Assembly (NCBI GenBank): GCA_025174535.1
Contig: JALBUN010000010.1
Span: forward strand, 1,426,001 to 1,490,000
Origin: Cantharellus purpuraceus
Taxonomy: Eukaryota > Basidiomycota > Agaricomycetes > Cantharellales > Hydnaceae
DNA: 64,000 nucleotides
Direction: 5' to 3'
Shown: positions 11,643 through 23,627 of the stretch, in pieces
Numbering within the stretch: position 1 is the stretch's first letter
Layout of the letters: each line of letters starts with the position of its first letter
Notes under the pieces: generated by a model
The model's input: the letters and a program-made list of their open reading frames with translations, nothing else
Database searches by the model: none
Told to the model about the DNA's origin: nothing
Made by a program: the position numbers and the translations under genes

Positions 11643-12093
11643 ATGCCCAGTCATGATAATTTGAATCTGAGAGGATGGGGAACTTAGGAGAGGGAGTGTG
11701 GTTGGTGGAGGTGGTTGTAGACATGGTTTATAGATATGTGCAGCAAGGGATAGGTATGACTAGATGAGTTGGGTGAGATACAAGTATATTTTGAATAAGT
11801 ATATACAAGTTCAAATGCAGTTTTTGATGATTGCAGGTGAACAGGTGATAGGATAGGTTCACGGTGGGTGTTGTGAGATGGTTAAAGAGGGTGGGAACAC
11901 TATGTAGACAAGAGGCAATACAGACACAGGAAGTGCAGGAGGGTAAAATTAAGTGCAGAGCACTAAATCCAAGATGTAATAGTCCTAGGGGGGTCCAAAA
12001 CGGTCCTGGAGTCATCCAGAGGGGTCCTAGGGATAGAGAAAATGGTCCAAATGGCACCAATCAACTCCCAGCAACTTCAGAGACAACAGGACT
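11643..12093 (-). pseudogene. Copia-1 leader and gag start (right arm), disrupted by LTR-1
   Basis: Mirror of 4595-5045. The gag start codon is at 11724 (minus). After 27 codons, at TGGGCAT, the frame runs into LTR-1, giving an unrelated 167-codon read-through. The left-arm counterpart continues into gag at the same base. Confidence 0.9.
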
Positions 12094-12658
12094 AAAGAGT
12101 GTAGGTATCTTCAAGTGCTGCATTGTTAAACCCTGTTCTTCCTGCCAGTGTCTCAAACTGTGCCATGCGTTCATCTGCTGATGTGCCAGTTGTCATCCTG
12201 AGATCATGTAACTTTGTCTGTACTGTTTGAGAGGAATTGGATCTCGTTGTGGGCCTATACTTCAGCAGAACCTGCAGTCATGAAAGAGAGGGCATATAGG
12301 ATCTTGGTCTGCTTGTCTGGGAAAAATGCAGGCTGGATTGTGATGGCAAGCCTGATAGCACAAATGAACCCCTTTGTCTCTGTACAGTCTCCACTAAATT
12401 TCTCAACTGCCTTTATGGGATGAGCAGATGATGATGCAGGAGGAGATGTTAGAAGGGAGATGGTTGTGCTGCAGTGACAGCAGCAGCTGTGGCAGCCTCA
12501 GCTAGGTTGTTCTGGACATTGGCAAACTGGCCCTGAAGGTGTTGGTTCTGGAGTTGCAGCTGTTGGAGCTGCTGTGCTTGGCTGTTAAGCAAGGCTTGCA
12601 AGAAGGCACCACTTTCACCCAGAGTGTCCCAATAGGCCTCAGGAAGTTGATTGGTCAT
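12094..12658 (-). pseudogene. Gypsy-D gag, 5' part (right arm)
   Basis: Mirror copy of 4030-4594 with the same Gln-rich N-terminus and the same internal stops, so those stops predate the arm duplication. Confidence 0.65.
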
Positions 12659-13426
12659 TGTTATAAAATAATGGGAATTTGCCTTGCTGGGGGGAGTAGA
12701 ATTTGAATAGCAATTGAGGGAGTGATGGGAGCCTGATGTATGCATAGTTGAATTGAAGATATGCTTCAGGAGTATCTTAATATGAGTTTTGAAAGGGTTC
12801 TGTGACGTCCTCATCTAGATATTGACAATTTGAGTAGGCAGCAGGAGCAGATAACTCAAATTTGAGTGTATGCTCAATATAAAATCAGCCAGTGGTCGTA
12901 TGGCTTCATAATTCAGGATTCTGATATATTATGCAATATTCTAGTATAATATGCAAAATCTTGTAGAAAGACATGTTCGTTTTAGAGTTATTCCAGATAT
13001 GAATAGTTTTAGACACACAGATAGAATGAGTGAGAGATAATTACTCTAAATTGTTCAAGGGCAATACAAGCATAATTTATACATGATAAGGGGCCTCATG
13101 AATTTAAAAATCCTTTGTAAATGTTCTAGACCAATGATAGAATGTATGATGGAGGAATGATGTGGGGGATTGTCCATGATGTGAAAATGATGAAATAAAA
13201 TGTAAGAAAAATGTCCAGACAGCTCTAGAACTCACAGGGGCTTCTCCTATTCCCTATACCATCCCTGTAATCATTTCCCCTTGTCCCCTTCTCCCCTCTG
13301 ATACTCCTGACCCTTCTTTGTGCTCCTGTGCTCCTATCCTCTCTACCCCTCTTTCCAAATAACTCCAAGTTTATTTCCTCCTGAAGTGAGTCCAGATTGT
13401 AATAGTGGACTTACTTCCACATAACA
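12659..13426 (-). mobile_element. LTR-5, 5' LTR of gypsy-D (right arm)
   Basis: Mirror copy of 3262-4029, directly upstream of the minus-strand gag start at 12658. From 13427 to 13627 nothing recognisable is seen. Confidence 0.75.
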
Positions 13427-13627
13427 GTCATGATATTGGTGTAGAGGGTAGGTAATAAGGAAAGTGTTTATAAAGTGTGAGGTCATCTTATGAGCTTGAT
13501 CTTCTGTGAGGGCTACACTGATGATGAGGCCACAACCACAAGAGACTCAATAGATGAGAGCCAATAAGAGACAATGCCAGCTAGTACAGTGAATATCCTC
13601 ACAGGTAAGTCTGAATTGTCATGATGG

Positions 13628-13987
13628 ACTCATAACATGTGTGGGCAAATGATGTGCATATTACATAAGCAGCAGAGTTTGTGCACTTCAGCCAAAAGCA
13701 GCCACAGAAGGTTCTGATACCTTCCTGGACCTTCCACAAGGTTCTCCAGCCTTCTCTTTCCTTCTAGGGGCTTCTCTAAGTGTCAATGTTCTCTAATTAG
13801 TTGCATAAGCTAGATAGCCCATGTATATAAAAGGGCTGTAATAGCAGTGCAAATACCTTTTTATCATACACACACAGCAGTATTTACTCAAGCATTGAGT
13901 AATCATCACATAAGCAGCACACTTATATCAGCTACTCTTAAGGTATATTAGCTTTGATTGACTCTTGGAGAAGCTATAGCATGTCAA
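13628..13987 (+). mobile_element. LTR-2 internal fragment (right arm)
   Basis: Mirror of 2701-3060; plus-strand similarity to 5780-6100. Confidence 0.6.
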
Positions 13988-13997
13988 GGTGTGCTCT

Positions 13998-14849
13998 CCT
14001 ATCTCTCTTCTATTGTTCCCCTATTATTCCTCTATCTTGGTTCTCCTATTCCTTGCATTATCCAGTATAAAGACATTGCCTGGTACAACACAGTTTCCTC
14101 AGCTTGATCTCTGGAGGGAGTAGTGCCAGGGTTTTGGGAAGAGAGGAGAAAGGGAGATAGGAACACAAGAGCATATAGGAGCCTCAGGAGGATTGAGAGG
14201 GGAAGGGGGTAAGGGGAAACAGTTACAGGGATGGTATAGGGAATAGGAGAAAGTCCCTGTGAGTTCCAGAACAGCCTGGACACTTTCTTATGTTTTATTT
14301 CATCATTTTTCATATCATAGACAACCCCCCACATCATCATTTCATCATCCACTCCATCATTGATCTAGAACATTTATGAATGACTTATCCATTCATGAGA
14401 CTCATTATCATGTATAAATCATACTTGTATTGCACTTGAATGGACTAGAGTAATTATCTCTCACTGCTTCTATCTGTGTGTCTAAAACTATTCATATTTG
14501 GAATAACTCCAGAACAAACACCACTGTCTTCAAGCTTTTGCATATTCTACTAGAGAATTGCAATACTATCTGAATCTCAAATTATCAAGCCATACAACCA
14601 TTGGCTGTTTTTCTATTAAGCATACACTCAGATTCAAGTCATCTGTTTGTGCCATCTGCTTAATTAATCCATATCTAGGTGAGGAATCCATCAAATTCTA
14701 TCAAACCTCATATGAAGATACTATTCAAGAATATCTCTCATTTGACTATACATACACCCAGTCAACATCATCCCCCCACTTGCTATTTGACTTCTACTCC
14801 TCATGGATTCACCTCAGCAAAGCAGTTATAGGAATTTATTTTTATAACA
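13998..14849 (+). mobile_element. LTR-5 copy (right arm)
   Basis: Mirror of 1839-2690, ending TTTTTATAACA at 14849. The left border is approximate. Confidence 0.55.
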
Positions 14850-15034
14850 GTGCATGAGTGCTCTTCAAGGTCACATGACATATCATATCAGCAACCAACC
14901 CATTGTGTATACTTGTGGGCTCAAATACACAAAAATGTGAAATATAAGTGCATTCAATAGAACATTTGAAATACCTTTGAACTACTAAATAATAGCCCTT
15001 ATTTGAAGTAGTTGAGAAGTGCATATTCCCCAAC
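14850..15034 (-). mobile_element. LTR-2, 5' fragment (right arm)
   Basis: Mirror of 1654-1838, next to the mirrored polypurine tract. Confidence 0.7.
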
Positions 15035-15856
15035 ACTATCTCCCCTTTCAAATGTTTGCTTCAGCATGTTCTCCTCCTCATAAATCTTGATAGAAGCAGT
15101 GAAAGAGCTTGAAGTTGTGACCAGCATGGGCCTTTTGAAGCTTGAGTCACAGGGGGAACTTTCTGGAGAGTTGTAGTGTATATTAGAAGGTGGAATAAAG
15201 AAGGATAATCAATTCTTGATCTGCTCTTGCAGCAGCTGAGCAATGGAGGGTTGTCACTTGATAACTTGCATGTTCTGTTCTGTGGCTTTTTGACATCATA
15301 AGGTTTAGGATAAGTCAGGCTATGACTAGCCTTGCTGGAGGCAATGCCTAGTGGAATCAACTGGGGAGTAGTCATGGGTCCTGCTTTTGTTTCTGCACTC
15401 AACTCTGGCTCCTAGAATATAAGCTGAAATCTCCGCTGGTGGTTTTATGTTAGAACTATCAGGACTAATGACTATATGATGCATACACAAGTCCACTTTG
15501 TGATCTCTATTATAGAAACCTCTGCATGCATCTATAAGCATGTGTTTGTTCTCAAGGTCCCTGTATATTCATTATTCTCACAGACAAGGTTGTAGACATG
15601 TTCTCTTAGGTCCAGAGGCCAGTTCCATGTCATATCTTCACAGATAATACAGATATTTTCAGCCTTAGCAATTCAGGCACTGAGCTGGTGACTGGTTTGC
15701 TGCTATTTTTCAATCCATCCCTTCTTCAAGAACTTATATGCAAGATAGCCATCAGAAGGGAATGGAGGTATAATCATATCTATATCCTGGAAGTGGGAGT
15801 CAGTGGGAGCATATAGTCTTCTTTGTCTCCCTTCCACCCAATGGTGGCTGCTAGTA
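15035..15856 (-). pseudogene. Third-ORF remnant of an LTR-2 element (right arm)
   Basis: Mirror of 832-1653; carries the same IDMIIPPFP motif, here on the minus strand near 15728-15790. Confidence 0.5.
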
Positions 15857-16473
15857 TGACCAAGGTGTGCATGCAGACACTGATAAAATGTAGCAAATAT
15901 GAGAGTGGAGATGACCTAGATCATATCACAAAGTCCAATGATTTAGTGTAGTATCTGGCACACTATCTGGGTTATTACAGATGGCTCCAAGACTGGAGTT
16001 GGAGCTGTCTATAGACAAGAGAAAGACTGGCAGACCTGTTGGCCTGCTGGATTCTTGTCCAAGAAGTATAGCCATGCTCAAAGCCCTAATGAAATGAGAC
16101 AAACTACTAGGATGAAAATTTGTCCTAGTAACCAATCACAAAGGCCTCAAATACTTTGAGACCTAGAAAAATCTGTCTCCTAGACAGATTAGGTAGTGGG
16201 AATTCCTATCCCACTTCAACTCCACTACCCTGCATGTAGATGGGATAGAGAACAAAGTAGCAGACTGTTTGTTACACTGATGACTCTCCAACAGAAAGTC
16301 ACCTCAACTACATCCATGTGAGCACAGATGTATGTCTTGACCCTGAAGGAGAGCTGCTCTCTATGGAACAGTTTGTCAAGATCAGAACAGCAGCAGTCAC
16401 CCAAAGATGACTGCTTGAGATAAAAGAGAACAGAGTGCTGGAAGCTGAAGCACTCAATGCTCAAGTAGAATCA
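15857..16473 (+). pseudogene. Gypsy-A RT/RNase H fragment (right arm)
   Basis: Mirror of 215-831, here on the plus strand. It aligns with 20.8-21.6 kb (for example the ITDGSKTGVG-like RNase H start near 15975) but has several frameshifts and stops. Confidence 0.7.
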
Positions 16474-16904
16474 TCAATGATGTGGAGGAGCACTACCTTG
16501 TACCTTGCATTTCAGCCAATTTGATTGGCACATAAGGCAAGAACAGGATTTCCCCAACTAAAAATAATAATCAGTATTATACAATCTACCATCACTGTTT
16601 CACTCACCATTGCCCACTCACACATGTCGTCACACTTTATGCATGTATTGCATATGAGGTCCAGTTCAGACTCCTCGTCCAGGTCATGGATGATCTCCTT
16701 GCCTTTCACGGCCACCTTTGTCAAGGCCCTCTTCTTTGCTGCCTCCACCCTGACTCAGGTGACTTCAGCGGCCCTCATGTGAGCCGCCTCCTCCCTCTTT
16801 ATCTTCTTCTCTTCTTCTGCCTTCTTTTTCTCTGCAGCATTAGCCTCCATGATCAACTTGTCCAATTTGGCATGTTGCTGGTGAAGTTTGTCCACAGAGG
16901 GCAT
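16474..16904 (-). pseudogene. Zn2Cys6 coiled-coil gene remnant with one intron
   Basis: The fuller version of the fragment at 3-214. From the ATG at 16904 exon 1 (16904-16608) encodes MPSVDKLHQQHAKLDKLI, then a Lys/Glu-rich coiled coil (KAEEEKKIKREEAAHMRAA), one in-frame TGA at 16755-16757 (a CGA would fit), a basic segment and the first CX2CX6C half. The intron is 16607-16558 (GTGAGT...TTTTTAG) and exon 2 (16557-16474) has the second CX2CX6C half. Coding beyond the cluster is lost to gypsy-A. Similar architecture recurs at 23.6-26.4 kb. Such clusters bind DNA in known fungal regulators, but DNA binding here is inference. I am unsure whether this is a host gene or element cargo, because an LTR-1 polypurine tract lies just beyond on the other strand. 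Confidence 0.6.
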
Positions 16905-17048
16905 AGCAGATGGTGATAAGAGACAAGGAGGGAATGACACACATTTTAAGAATTGGCCCAGTCTCATGTGCCAATTTAAATGCATATACCAACATTTTTC
17001 CCACAATGCTGACTAAGATCTCATGGGCTCAATCTAGAAGGGAGATAC

Positions 17049-17638
17049 TGTTACATCCTGTAACACCAAGTCTGATCCCTGGGCTCCACCTCCATCTCCT
17101 TCTACTCCATCTCCATCAACTCCACCTCCATCAACCCCAAACTCCATTATTGTTCTCCATATGAGTAGTTTTCCTCTTATGAGTTACAACAAGCTTATAT
17201 CTTTTATATTGCTTAGTATTAGTTCAGACTTGAGTCCAAACTCCAATTCCTCTCCATGTTGTATTCCACATCCGTCTTATTGTTCTATTGTTTTTAGTTT
17301 ATCATTCAATTCTTCACATACTTATATGGGCTACTCTCTGCATGTTACAGTAGTTTGTATATCGACTGAGATTTGCCCCATCAACTTCTTGGTTGCTAGC
17401 TTCTTGGCAAGTCAAACTCTGGATTCCTAATCCAACACCATACTCCAAACTCTGAAATATTGGACCAACAATCTGAGAGGGCACAACACACAAGTTGAAG
17501 CCAAGTCCACTCGATCCAACTCAATAGTTATTATCCCCACTCTGTCTCCAGTCAATCTGGAACAGTGAAGTCCCTTCCTTTCCCTCACTAGCATTCAAAC
17601 TCTGGTTACTCCATTGAACCCCTATCCAGCACTTAACA
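17049..17638 (+). mobile_element. LTR-1, probable 3' LTR
   Basis: 590 bp, TGTTACATCC...CACTTAACA. It is preceded by a purine tract (GAAGGGAGATAC, 17037-17048), so it looks like a 3' LTR whose internal region is reduced to at most 16905-17048. No target duplication is seen (GATAC left, TATTG right), which fits a rearranged element. Confidence 0.75.
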
Positions 17639-18156
17639 TATTGGTATAATATAGAATATTTAGATATACAAATACCAGGTGAGGATTCAAGGTATATTAA
17701 ATTATTTGACCAGTATAGTATAAGAAAGAATGAGTGAAAGAAATTAAGTGTAGTGGGAGTAGAATATTCCCTTGAAGCAGTAAATGAAAAAAAAAATTAT
17801 TATTTTTGAGAATCATGTCAAAATATCAAAATGTGTTTTAAATCTAAGTAAATTATATAAATTTGAGAATCATGTATGAAATATCAAAATATGTTTTATT
17901 ATAAGTATATTATGTAAAACTTGAGAAAATGGGTTGTATATACATATTTGATGTATTTCTGAACAAGTGTAATGGGGAAAAAAAGAATTATTTTTGAGAA
18001 TCATGCCAAAATATCAAAATATGTTTTAATCTAGTATATTGTGTAAAATTTGAGAATCATGTTGAAATATGAAAATAAGTTTTAATCTAAGTGTATTGTA
18101 AAATTTGAGGAAAATAGGTTGTATATACATATTTGATGTATTTCTGAACAAGCATC
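17639..18156. mobile_element. AT-rich TIR element, truncated copy
   Basis: Reverse-complement similarity to 59210-59774, for example the block around ATTTAGATATACAAATACCAGG. One terminus remains (GAACAAGCATC at 18146-18156, against GAACAAGCGTC in the other copy); the other end is lost at the LTR-1 border. Internal blocks are repeated (17790-17970 and 17990-18150). It has no coding capacity, as in a MITE. Confidence 0.6.
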
Positions 18157-18715
18157 TGTGATTTGCTGCCCCATATTGATGGCAGCTTTTTCTGCTATGG
18201 GGCTGCCTGAGCACTAGCTTTGCTAATACTCTTCATCTCATGCTGATTGTGCATGAGTTGCTTGGTCAATCTTGTGATTGACTGGTGGGTTTCACACCAC
18301 TCCATGCTGCATGATGCCCTAGTGGAAGTATTGCTACTTCTACTTGTGCTTGTCTCATGGTCATGTTCCTTTCCTTTAGGAATGTTGGAGGCAGTCAATA
18401 ACTGTCTCCTCTTTTCTTTTCTTGTCAAAGTACCACTCAATGAGGGGTTCTTGTTTGACAGGTGATCTATTGTATGATCATCTGTGCAGTCTTGCAACCA
18501 TGATGACTCTCCTCCTAGAGTCTTCCTTACAAGAAGTCCCTACAACTTCTCTAGGGTCTAGCTCCCCTTCATGGAAGCTTCTACTGCTGGCTATGTGCTG
18601 CCATTCATCATTTATGATGTCCTAGGCACTGCCAGCACAACTCACTCTGCTTTGAGTCATCATTATGATGGCTCCTTTTCTTCTGCTTCTGTAGACTAAC
18701 TAATTGCTCACTTGT
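18157..18715 (-). other. Unidentified coding-like remnant
   Basis: On the minus strand 18497-18195 encodes 100 residues rich in Ser/Thr/Lys (ending ISKASAQAAP), and an upstream frame to about 18650 reads like protein (for example DSRRRVIMVARLHR) across stops. It resembles a decayed basidiomycete gene or element ORF that I do not recognise. No domain is visible. Confidence 0.3.
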
Positions 18716-19185
18716 ATGAGTGACTGGGAGGGTTGGTATACATCTATACACCAGTAACAGCTGGTTTTCTAGTACTGGCTGGAAAACTTCAATAAAGAGG
18801 AATAATCAGCAAATTCTTCCTATGGAAGTTCAAAAATGTGTAAGGTTAGACTTAGCTCACACTGACACAACCAAGTTATATTGGTTGTGCTATGTGCAAC
18901 AGTGGTGTGATAAAATCTAAGTGTGTTCTAACTACATGTGGACCCACATTTATACTTGGGCCCGCTATTATATAATAACTATACATATGCACCCTATGGG
19001 CACTTATATCTATCAAGAAAAGCAGCACTCCTTAAGGGAATGCTGTATATACTAATATTAATGTCTACATATTACTCTATAGTAAGTAAGTACTTACAAA
19101 ACCCTTATCCAACACCAACTTGTATTCAAACTCATTTTGAATCATATTAACCTCATGACAAGTTGACCTCATTCAAGCTGAGCAA
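18716..19185. other. Sequence upstream of gypsy-A gag, possibly its 5' LTR or leader
   Basis: AT-rich, no ORF of substance, ending just before the gypsy-A gag start at 19186. No second copy is in the window to define LTR ends, so LTR status is only a guess. Confidence 0.3.
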
Positions 19186-22100
19186 CATGTCTACCTCAAC
19201 AATTTGACAACAACAACAACTCAAGGTTGACCCATCTACTCCTTTGGCTGCTCAACCAGAGTGACCTATTGCCTCTATTACTCCTGGCTTCTTGCACACT
19301 AGATCTCCACAAGATTCCCAAGAAGCAGGGAATCACAACAGCTGCATATAGCTGCTGTCAGTGTTGACAGATTGGCCAAATCTATGTATAATCATAGGAG
19401 CCAACAGAAGTCAACAGCACAACCAGATAGACCACACATAGACAACAAAACAATCTCTGGGTATTGGGAAATTGGTGGAACACTAGCCCACTGTCTATTA
19501 GACAGTGAAAGTGAGGGGATAATGATATCCCCTGACTTCACATGCACGACAGGTATGAAAACCTTTGCGCTGGAGCAACCCATTGCACTGCAATTAGCAT
19601 GCGTTGGGAGCAGGAGTACCATAAATTATGGTACTCACACAACCATAAAATTTGGTAGTTAGGACATTGAAGAATATTTCAATGTCACTAACGTTGAGTA
19701 TTACAATGTAATACTCAGTACCCCATTCCTACAAAAGCTAGGAATATGCCTGGACTTAAATGGCCCAGGCCAAATCATGATGCGAACTGAAGAAGTCCCC
19801 ACCAATGAAGAGCATAATACTGATGCTCTTTGTACCCTGTCATGGGGTATAAACTCAATATGAAGGAGTATTGGCATGGATAAACGATGCCAAGGGAGTA
19901 ACTCTAAACACAAGCTACCCACAATGCAGTCCTTCCTAAAAGAAGGACTAGACTCGGTAAAGGACCCCCCAATGGAGGATCCAAATAAGAGCATGAGGCG
20001 AATAGCTTCATCTTGTGAAGGATCAACCGCTTACATGGCTGGTCAGATCCCTCAGTTAAGGGATCAATGGAAAGAAAAGTACACTGACCTATTTGGCAGC
20101 ATACCCTTAGAACTTCCCTCATTTAGGGAAGTTAACCACAAGATTAATCTCATGGATCCTGACAAGTGAATACATTATTGCTTGCCTAAGTGTCCAGAGC
20201 ACCACCAAGCAGAACTTTCAGAGAAAGTTCTGCAATACACCACTGCTAAATGGTGGGTATTGGCTACAGCCCAGCAGGCTGTATCAATGCTATGCATTCC
20301 CAAGAAAAATGGGAAGCTCCACACCATGTTCAACTTGCACAAACAGAATGATAATACGGTGAAGGACTAACACCCTTCCCTGATCAGGACAACATGATGT
20401 TGCCCGCTGTACATATCAATTTAAACTCGATATGTCTGAGGCATATGAACAGATACACATCAGACCAATGGATATACCCATGATGGTGTTTGCAACCATC
20501 TTGAGGACATTCATCAGTCAAGTCATGCAGCAAGGGGACTGCAATGCCCCCTCAACATTTCAGTGGCTCATGACAGCCATCTTCCAAGAATATATTGTTA
20601 TTCGTCCATGTATATCTGGATGACATATTTGTGTACTCTCATACTATACAAGAGCACAAACACCACCTAGAGATGGTATTCACTGAGCTCAGGAAACCAC
20701 ATATGTTTTTGATCAAGGATAAGATCAATCTATACTCAACAAGTATGGATTGCCTTGGTCACCTAATAGATGACCAAGGCATGCATGCAGATGCTGACAA
20801 AATGCAGCAAATACGAGAGTAGAGATGACCTAGGTCATACCACAAAGTCCAATGTTTTCTTGGACTAGTGCAGTATCTGGCGCACTATATGCCAGACATA
20901 ACTGCATACACAACCCCTTTATTGGGTTGTGCTCATAATAATTGTCCATTCTTATGGACACCGCCGCTAGAGAAATGCTTCAAAAGCATCAAGCTCCTAG
21001 TATGTAGGGCTCCAATATTGATGTCAATAACCCTGATACTATTTGGGTTATTACTGACGGCTCCAAGACTGGAGTAGGAGCCATCTATGGACAAGGAAAA
21101 GATTGGCAGACCTGTTGGCCTGCTGGATTCCTATCCAAGAAATTTAGTGCTGCACAACAGCACTATAAGACTCATGAGCACAAGACTATAGCTGTGCTCG
21201 AAGCCCTAATGAGATGGGAAGATAAGCTACTAGGACAAAAGTTTATCCTAGTAACTGACCACAAGGGTCTTGAATACTTTGAGACCCAAAAGAACCTGTC
21301 TCCTAGACAGATTAGGTGGTGGGAGTTCTTATCCCCTTTCAACTTTACTACCCTGAATATAGACAGGGTAGAGAACAAAGTAGCGGATTGTCTATCGTGC
21401 TACTATGCTGATGACTCCCTAACAGAGAGTCATCCCAACTACATCTACATAAACACAGATGAACATCTCAACCCTGAAGGAGAACTGCTCCCCATGGAAT
21501 AGTTTGTCAAGATCAGGACAGCAGCAGTCACCCAAAGGCGACTGCTTGAGAAAAAAGAAAACAGAGTGCTAGAAGCTGAAGCACTCAATATTCAAACAGA
21601 ATCATTGAATGATGATTCTAATTCCTCTAAAGAAATAGAGGACATTGGAGTGATGTCATCAGATGATGATGGAACACCATTGCGATCCCATGTTGAGCAT
21701 GGGATCAACCTCATGCAGATTGTACAAGGTACATTAGAAAGGATACTGTCCTTTCTAAGGTGCTGGAAGCACCTAAAGAGCATGCACAATTTGGTGTGTG
21801 TGATGGTCTAATATGGACTAAAAATACATACAAATGCGATGTCATCTGTATACCCTGCTCAGCATTCCTGAAGGGGAGGAGGCTGGTTGAGATAATAATC
21901 AACCATGCGCACCAAGTAGTTGGCCATTTTGGTCAACTAAAGACCACGAATTACATTTGATGGTCATACTGGTGGGCATGACCACCAATGTTGAATCATT
22001 CTGCACTTTGTGCATGAAGTGCCAAATGAATAAAGACAGTACAAAGAAATCCACAGGGCTTCTTCATAGCTTGCCAGTACCAGATCGGCCCTGGCAATCG

Positions 22101-22596
22101 ATAGGTATGGACTTTATGGGTCCATTATTAAAATCAAATGACTATGACTACCTACTGGTAGTCATAGATTGCTTCACGTTGCAGGTACATATAATACCTA
22201 CGAACATGCATGTAACAGCAAAAGGAGTAGCATGGCTATTCCTTAAAGAAGTTGTATGCCTTCATGGTGTACCAGACTCAATTGTGTCTGATTGAGATTC
22301 AAAATTCATGTCTATCTTTTGGTGTGAACTACAGTGGATAATGGGAGTGAAACTCCTCATGTCCACAGCATTCCATCCACAAATGGACAGAGTGATGGAA
22401 TGAGTGAATCATTCCATTGGCCAAATACTTTGTACCATTGTATGAAGTGAACAGAAAGATTGGGCACACAAGTGTCCAATGGTGGAGTTTGTGCTAAACT
22501 CCAACATAAGCTCAACAATGGGATTTACTCCGTTTGAGCTTAATCACAGGTATATATATGCCTAGAATAGGATGCCCATGAACAATGACACCAAGT
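19186..22596 (+). pseudogene. Gypsy-A gag-pol, degraded
   Basis: A gag start (MSTSTI then Gln run, 19186) is followed by a large gag deletion. The aspartic protease domain (19372-19860) has LLDSESEGIMIS, where the DSG signature has become DSE. RT spans 19876-20880, with YLDD in VYLDDIFVYS near 20608. RNase H (about 21040-21500) keeps ITDGSKTG, the HEHKTIAVLEAL glutamate region and TDHKGLEYF. Integrase (21750-22596) has the zinc-binding HAHQ...CTLCMKC and the first Asp of DDE (GMDFMGP), but stops follow. The element is cut at 22597 by an LTR-5 piece. It belongs to a gypsy clade common in agaricomycetes; other pieces are at 215-831, 28.3, 44.2-50.4 and 52.2 kb. Confidence 0.85.
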
Positions 22597-22820
22597 TCTG
22601 TTATTAGTGAGTCCATTAACTCACTTTGGACCTACTTCATGAGCAATTGAGCCGGAATCATGGGAGAAGAGGGATAAAGGGGATAGGGGGACAGGAGCAC
22701 AAAGGAGGCTCAGGGGGATCAGAGGGGAGAAGGGGACAAGTGGAGATGATTATAGGGATGGTATGGGGAATAGGAGAAGGCCCCTGTGAGTTCTAGAACT
22801 GCCTGGACATTTTCTTACAT
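22597..22820 (+). mobile_element. LTR-5-like 5' fragment
   Basis: Starts TGTTATTAGTGAG within the gypsy-A integrase and carries the purine-rich block (GGGATAGGGGGACAGGAGC-like) shared with other LTR-5 copies. It stops where LTR-4 begins at 22821. Confidence 0.6.
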
Positions 22821-23488
22821 TGTTATGCACTAGGTCTGATTGGGGGTTGGAGATTGGGTCAGAGATTGGGTCAGAGTTGGAGCGGGAATCAGGGTGCGTC
22901 ATGGAGGTCAGAACAGACTTGGCTTCAGCTTATATGCTGCACCCTCACTTACACCAGTGTCCAAGATTTCGGAGATGGAGTACAACTTAGATAGTTAGGA
23001 TTGGACTTAGGAACTAGGTGTGATTCAATATTCAAACTGGGGAATGAAGTCCCTAGTCAGGCAACTTAAATACATATTTGAAATCTAATGATAATTACTC
23101 TGGTGATGGGTCTCCAAGGCCAACGGCCTTACATGAATATGTCTGAGTCTGATGGGGATGGATGTCTGGGTTCCTATGGTGATGGTGATGCATCAATTGG
23201 AACTGAAGATGGATGGGTGAGATTGGCAGTGACAATTGGACAGATGGATGGGTGAGATTGGCAGTGACAATTGGACAGATGGATGGGTGAGATTGGCGGT
23301 GACAATTGGACAGATGGATGGGTGAGATTGGCGGTGACAATTGGACAGATGGATGGGTGAGATTGGCGGTGACAATTGGACAGATAAATGGAGACATGAT
23401 GGTTTCCAAATGGAGTAAAGATTTCATGTGCGTGGGAATCTGAGTGGATTGGATGGGGATCTGGGCATTAATGAATATAGTCATAACA
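22821..23488 (-). mobile_element. LTR-4 with internal tandem repeat
   Basis: Plus-strand ends TGTTATGCAC...AGTCATAACA, i.e. LTR-4 in reverse. At 668 bp it is longer than other copies (517-541 bp) mainly because of a 35-bp tandem repeat. No matching target duplication (TACAT left, GTATC right). Confidence 0.8.
23208..23382. repeat. Tandem repeat, 5 x 35 bp
   Basis: Five consecutive 35-bp units starting GATGGATGGGTGAGATTGGC, with one A/G variant separating the first two units from the last three. Other LTR-4 copies carry a single unit. Frames through it give repetitive Pro/His peptides that are not genes. Confidence 0.9.
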
Positions 23489-23627
23489 GTATCTCTCTAT
23501 TTAAGGTTGAGCCCCTGAGGCCTCATGTCTGTGAATTGAATAGGTGAGACAGTAGGGTGCAGTCGGAGTTATACTGGAGGTCTGGAGACATAAAAGGAGG
23601 GGCATGTTTGAGGTCTTATCCTCAACG

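Larger units (their letters stand above)
11643..16687. repeat. Right arm of the giant inverted repeat
   Basis: Reverse complement of 1-5045. Position 16687 pairs with base 1. To its right the sequence (16688-17048) continues the same Zn2Cys6 gene that the left arm truncates at the window start, so the true outer end of homology cannot be seen. The inner edge is the end of an LTR-1 copy (11642) sitting inside the minus-strand copia-1 gag. Confidence 0.95.

Noticed and set aside
1..16687. Simple missed-adapter (read-through) sequencing palindrome
   Set aside because: Such artefacts fold back with almost no spacer, whereas 6.6 kb of distinct copia sequence lies between the arms. Other assembly errors remain possible and are listed in the findings.
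18716..19185. Definite gypsy-A 5' LTR
   Set aside because: No second copy or clear TG...CA ends to delimit it.
23208..23382. Possible CRISPR-like array
   Set aside because: Units are contiguous with no unique spacers, and the locus is a fungal LTR.
23095..23484. Pro/His-rich repetitive minus-strand ORFs of 129 and 60 codons
   Set aside because: They are produced by the 35-bp tandem repeat in LTR-4 and are absent from sibling LTRs.
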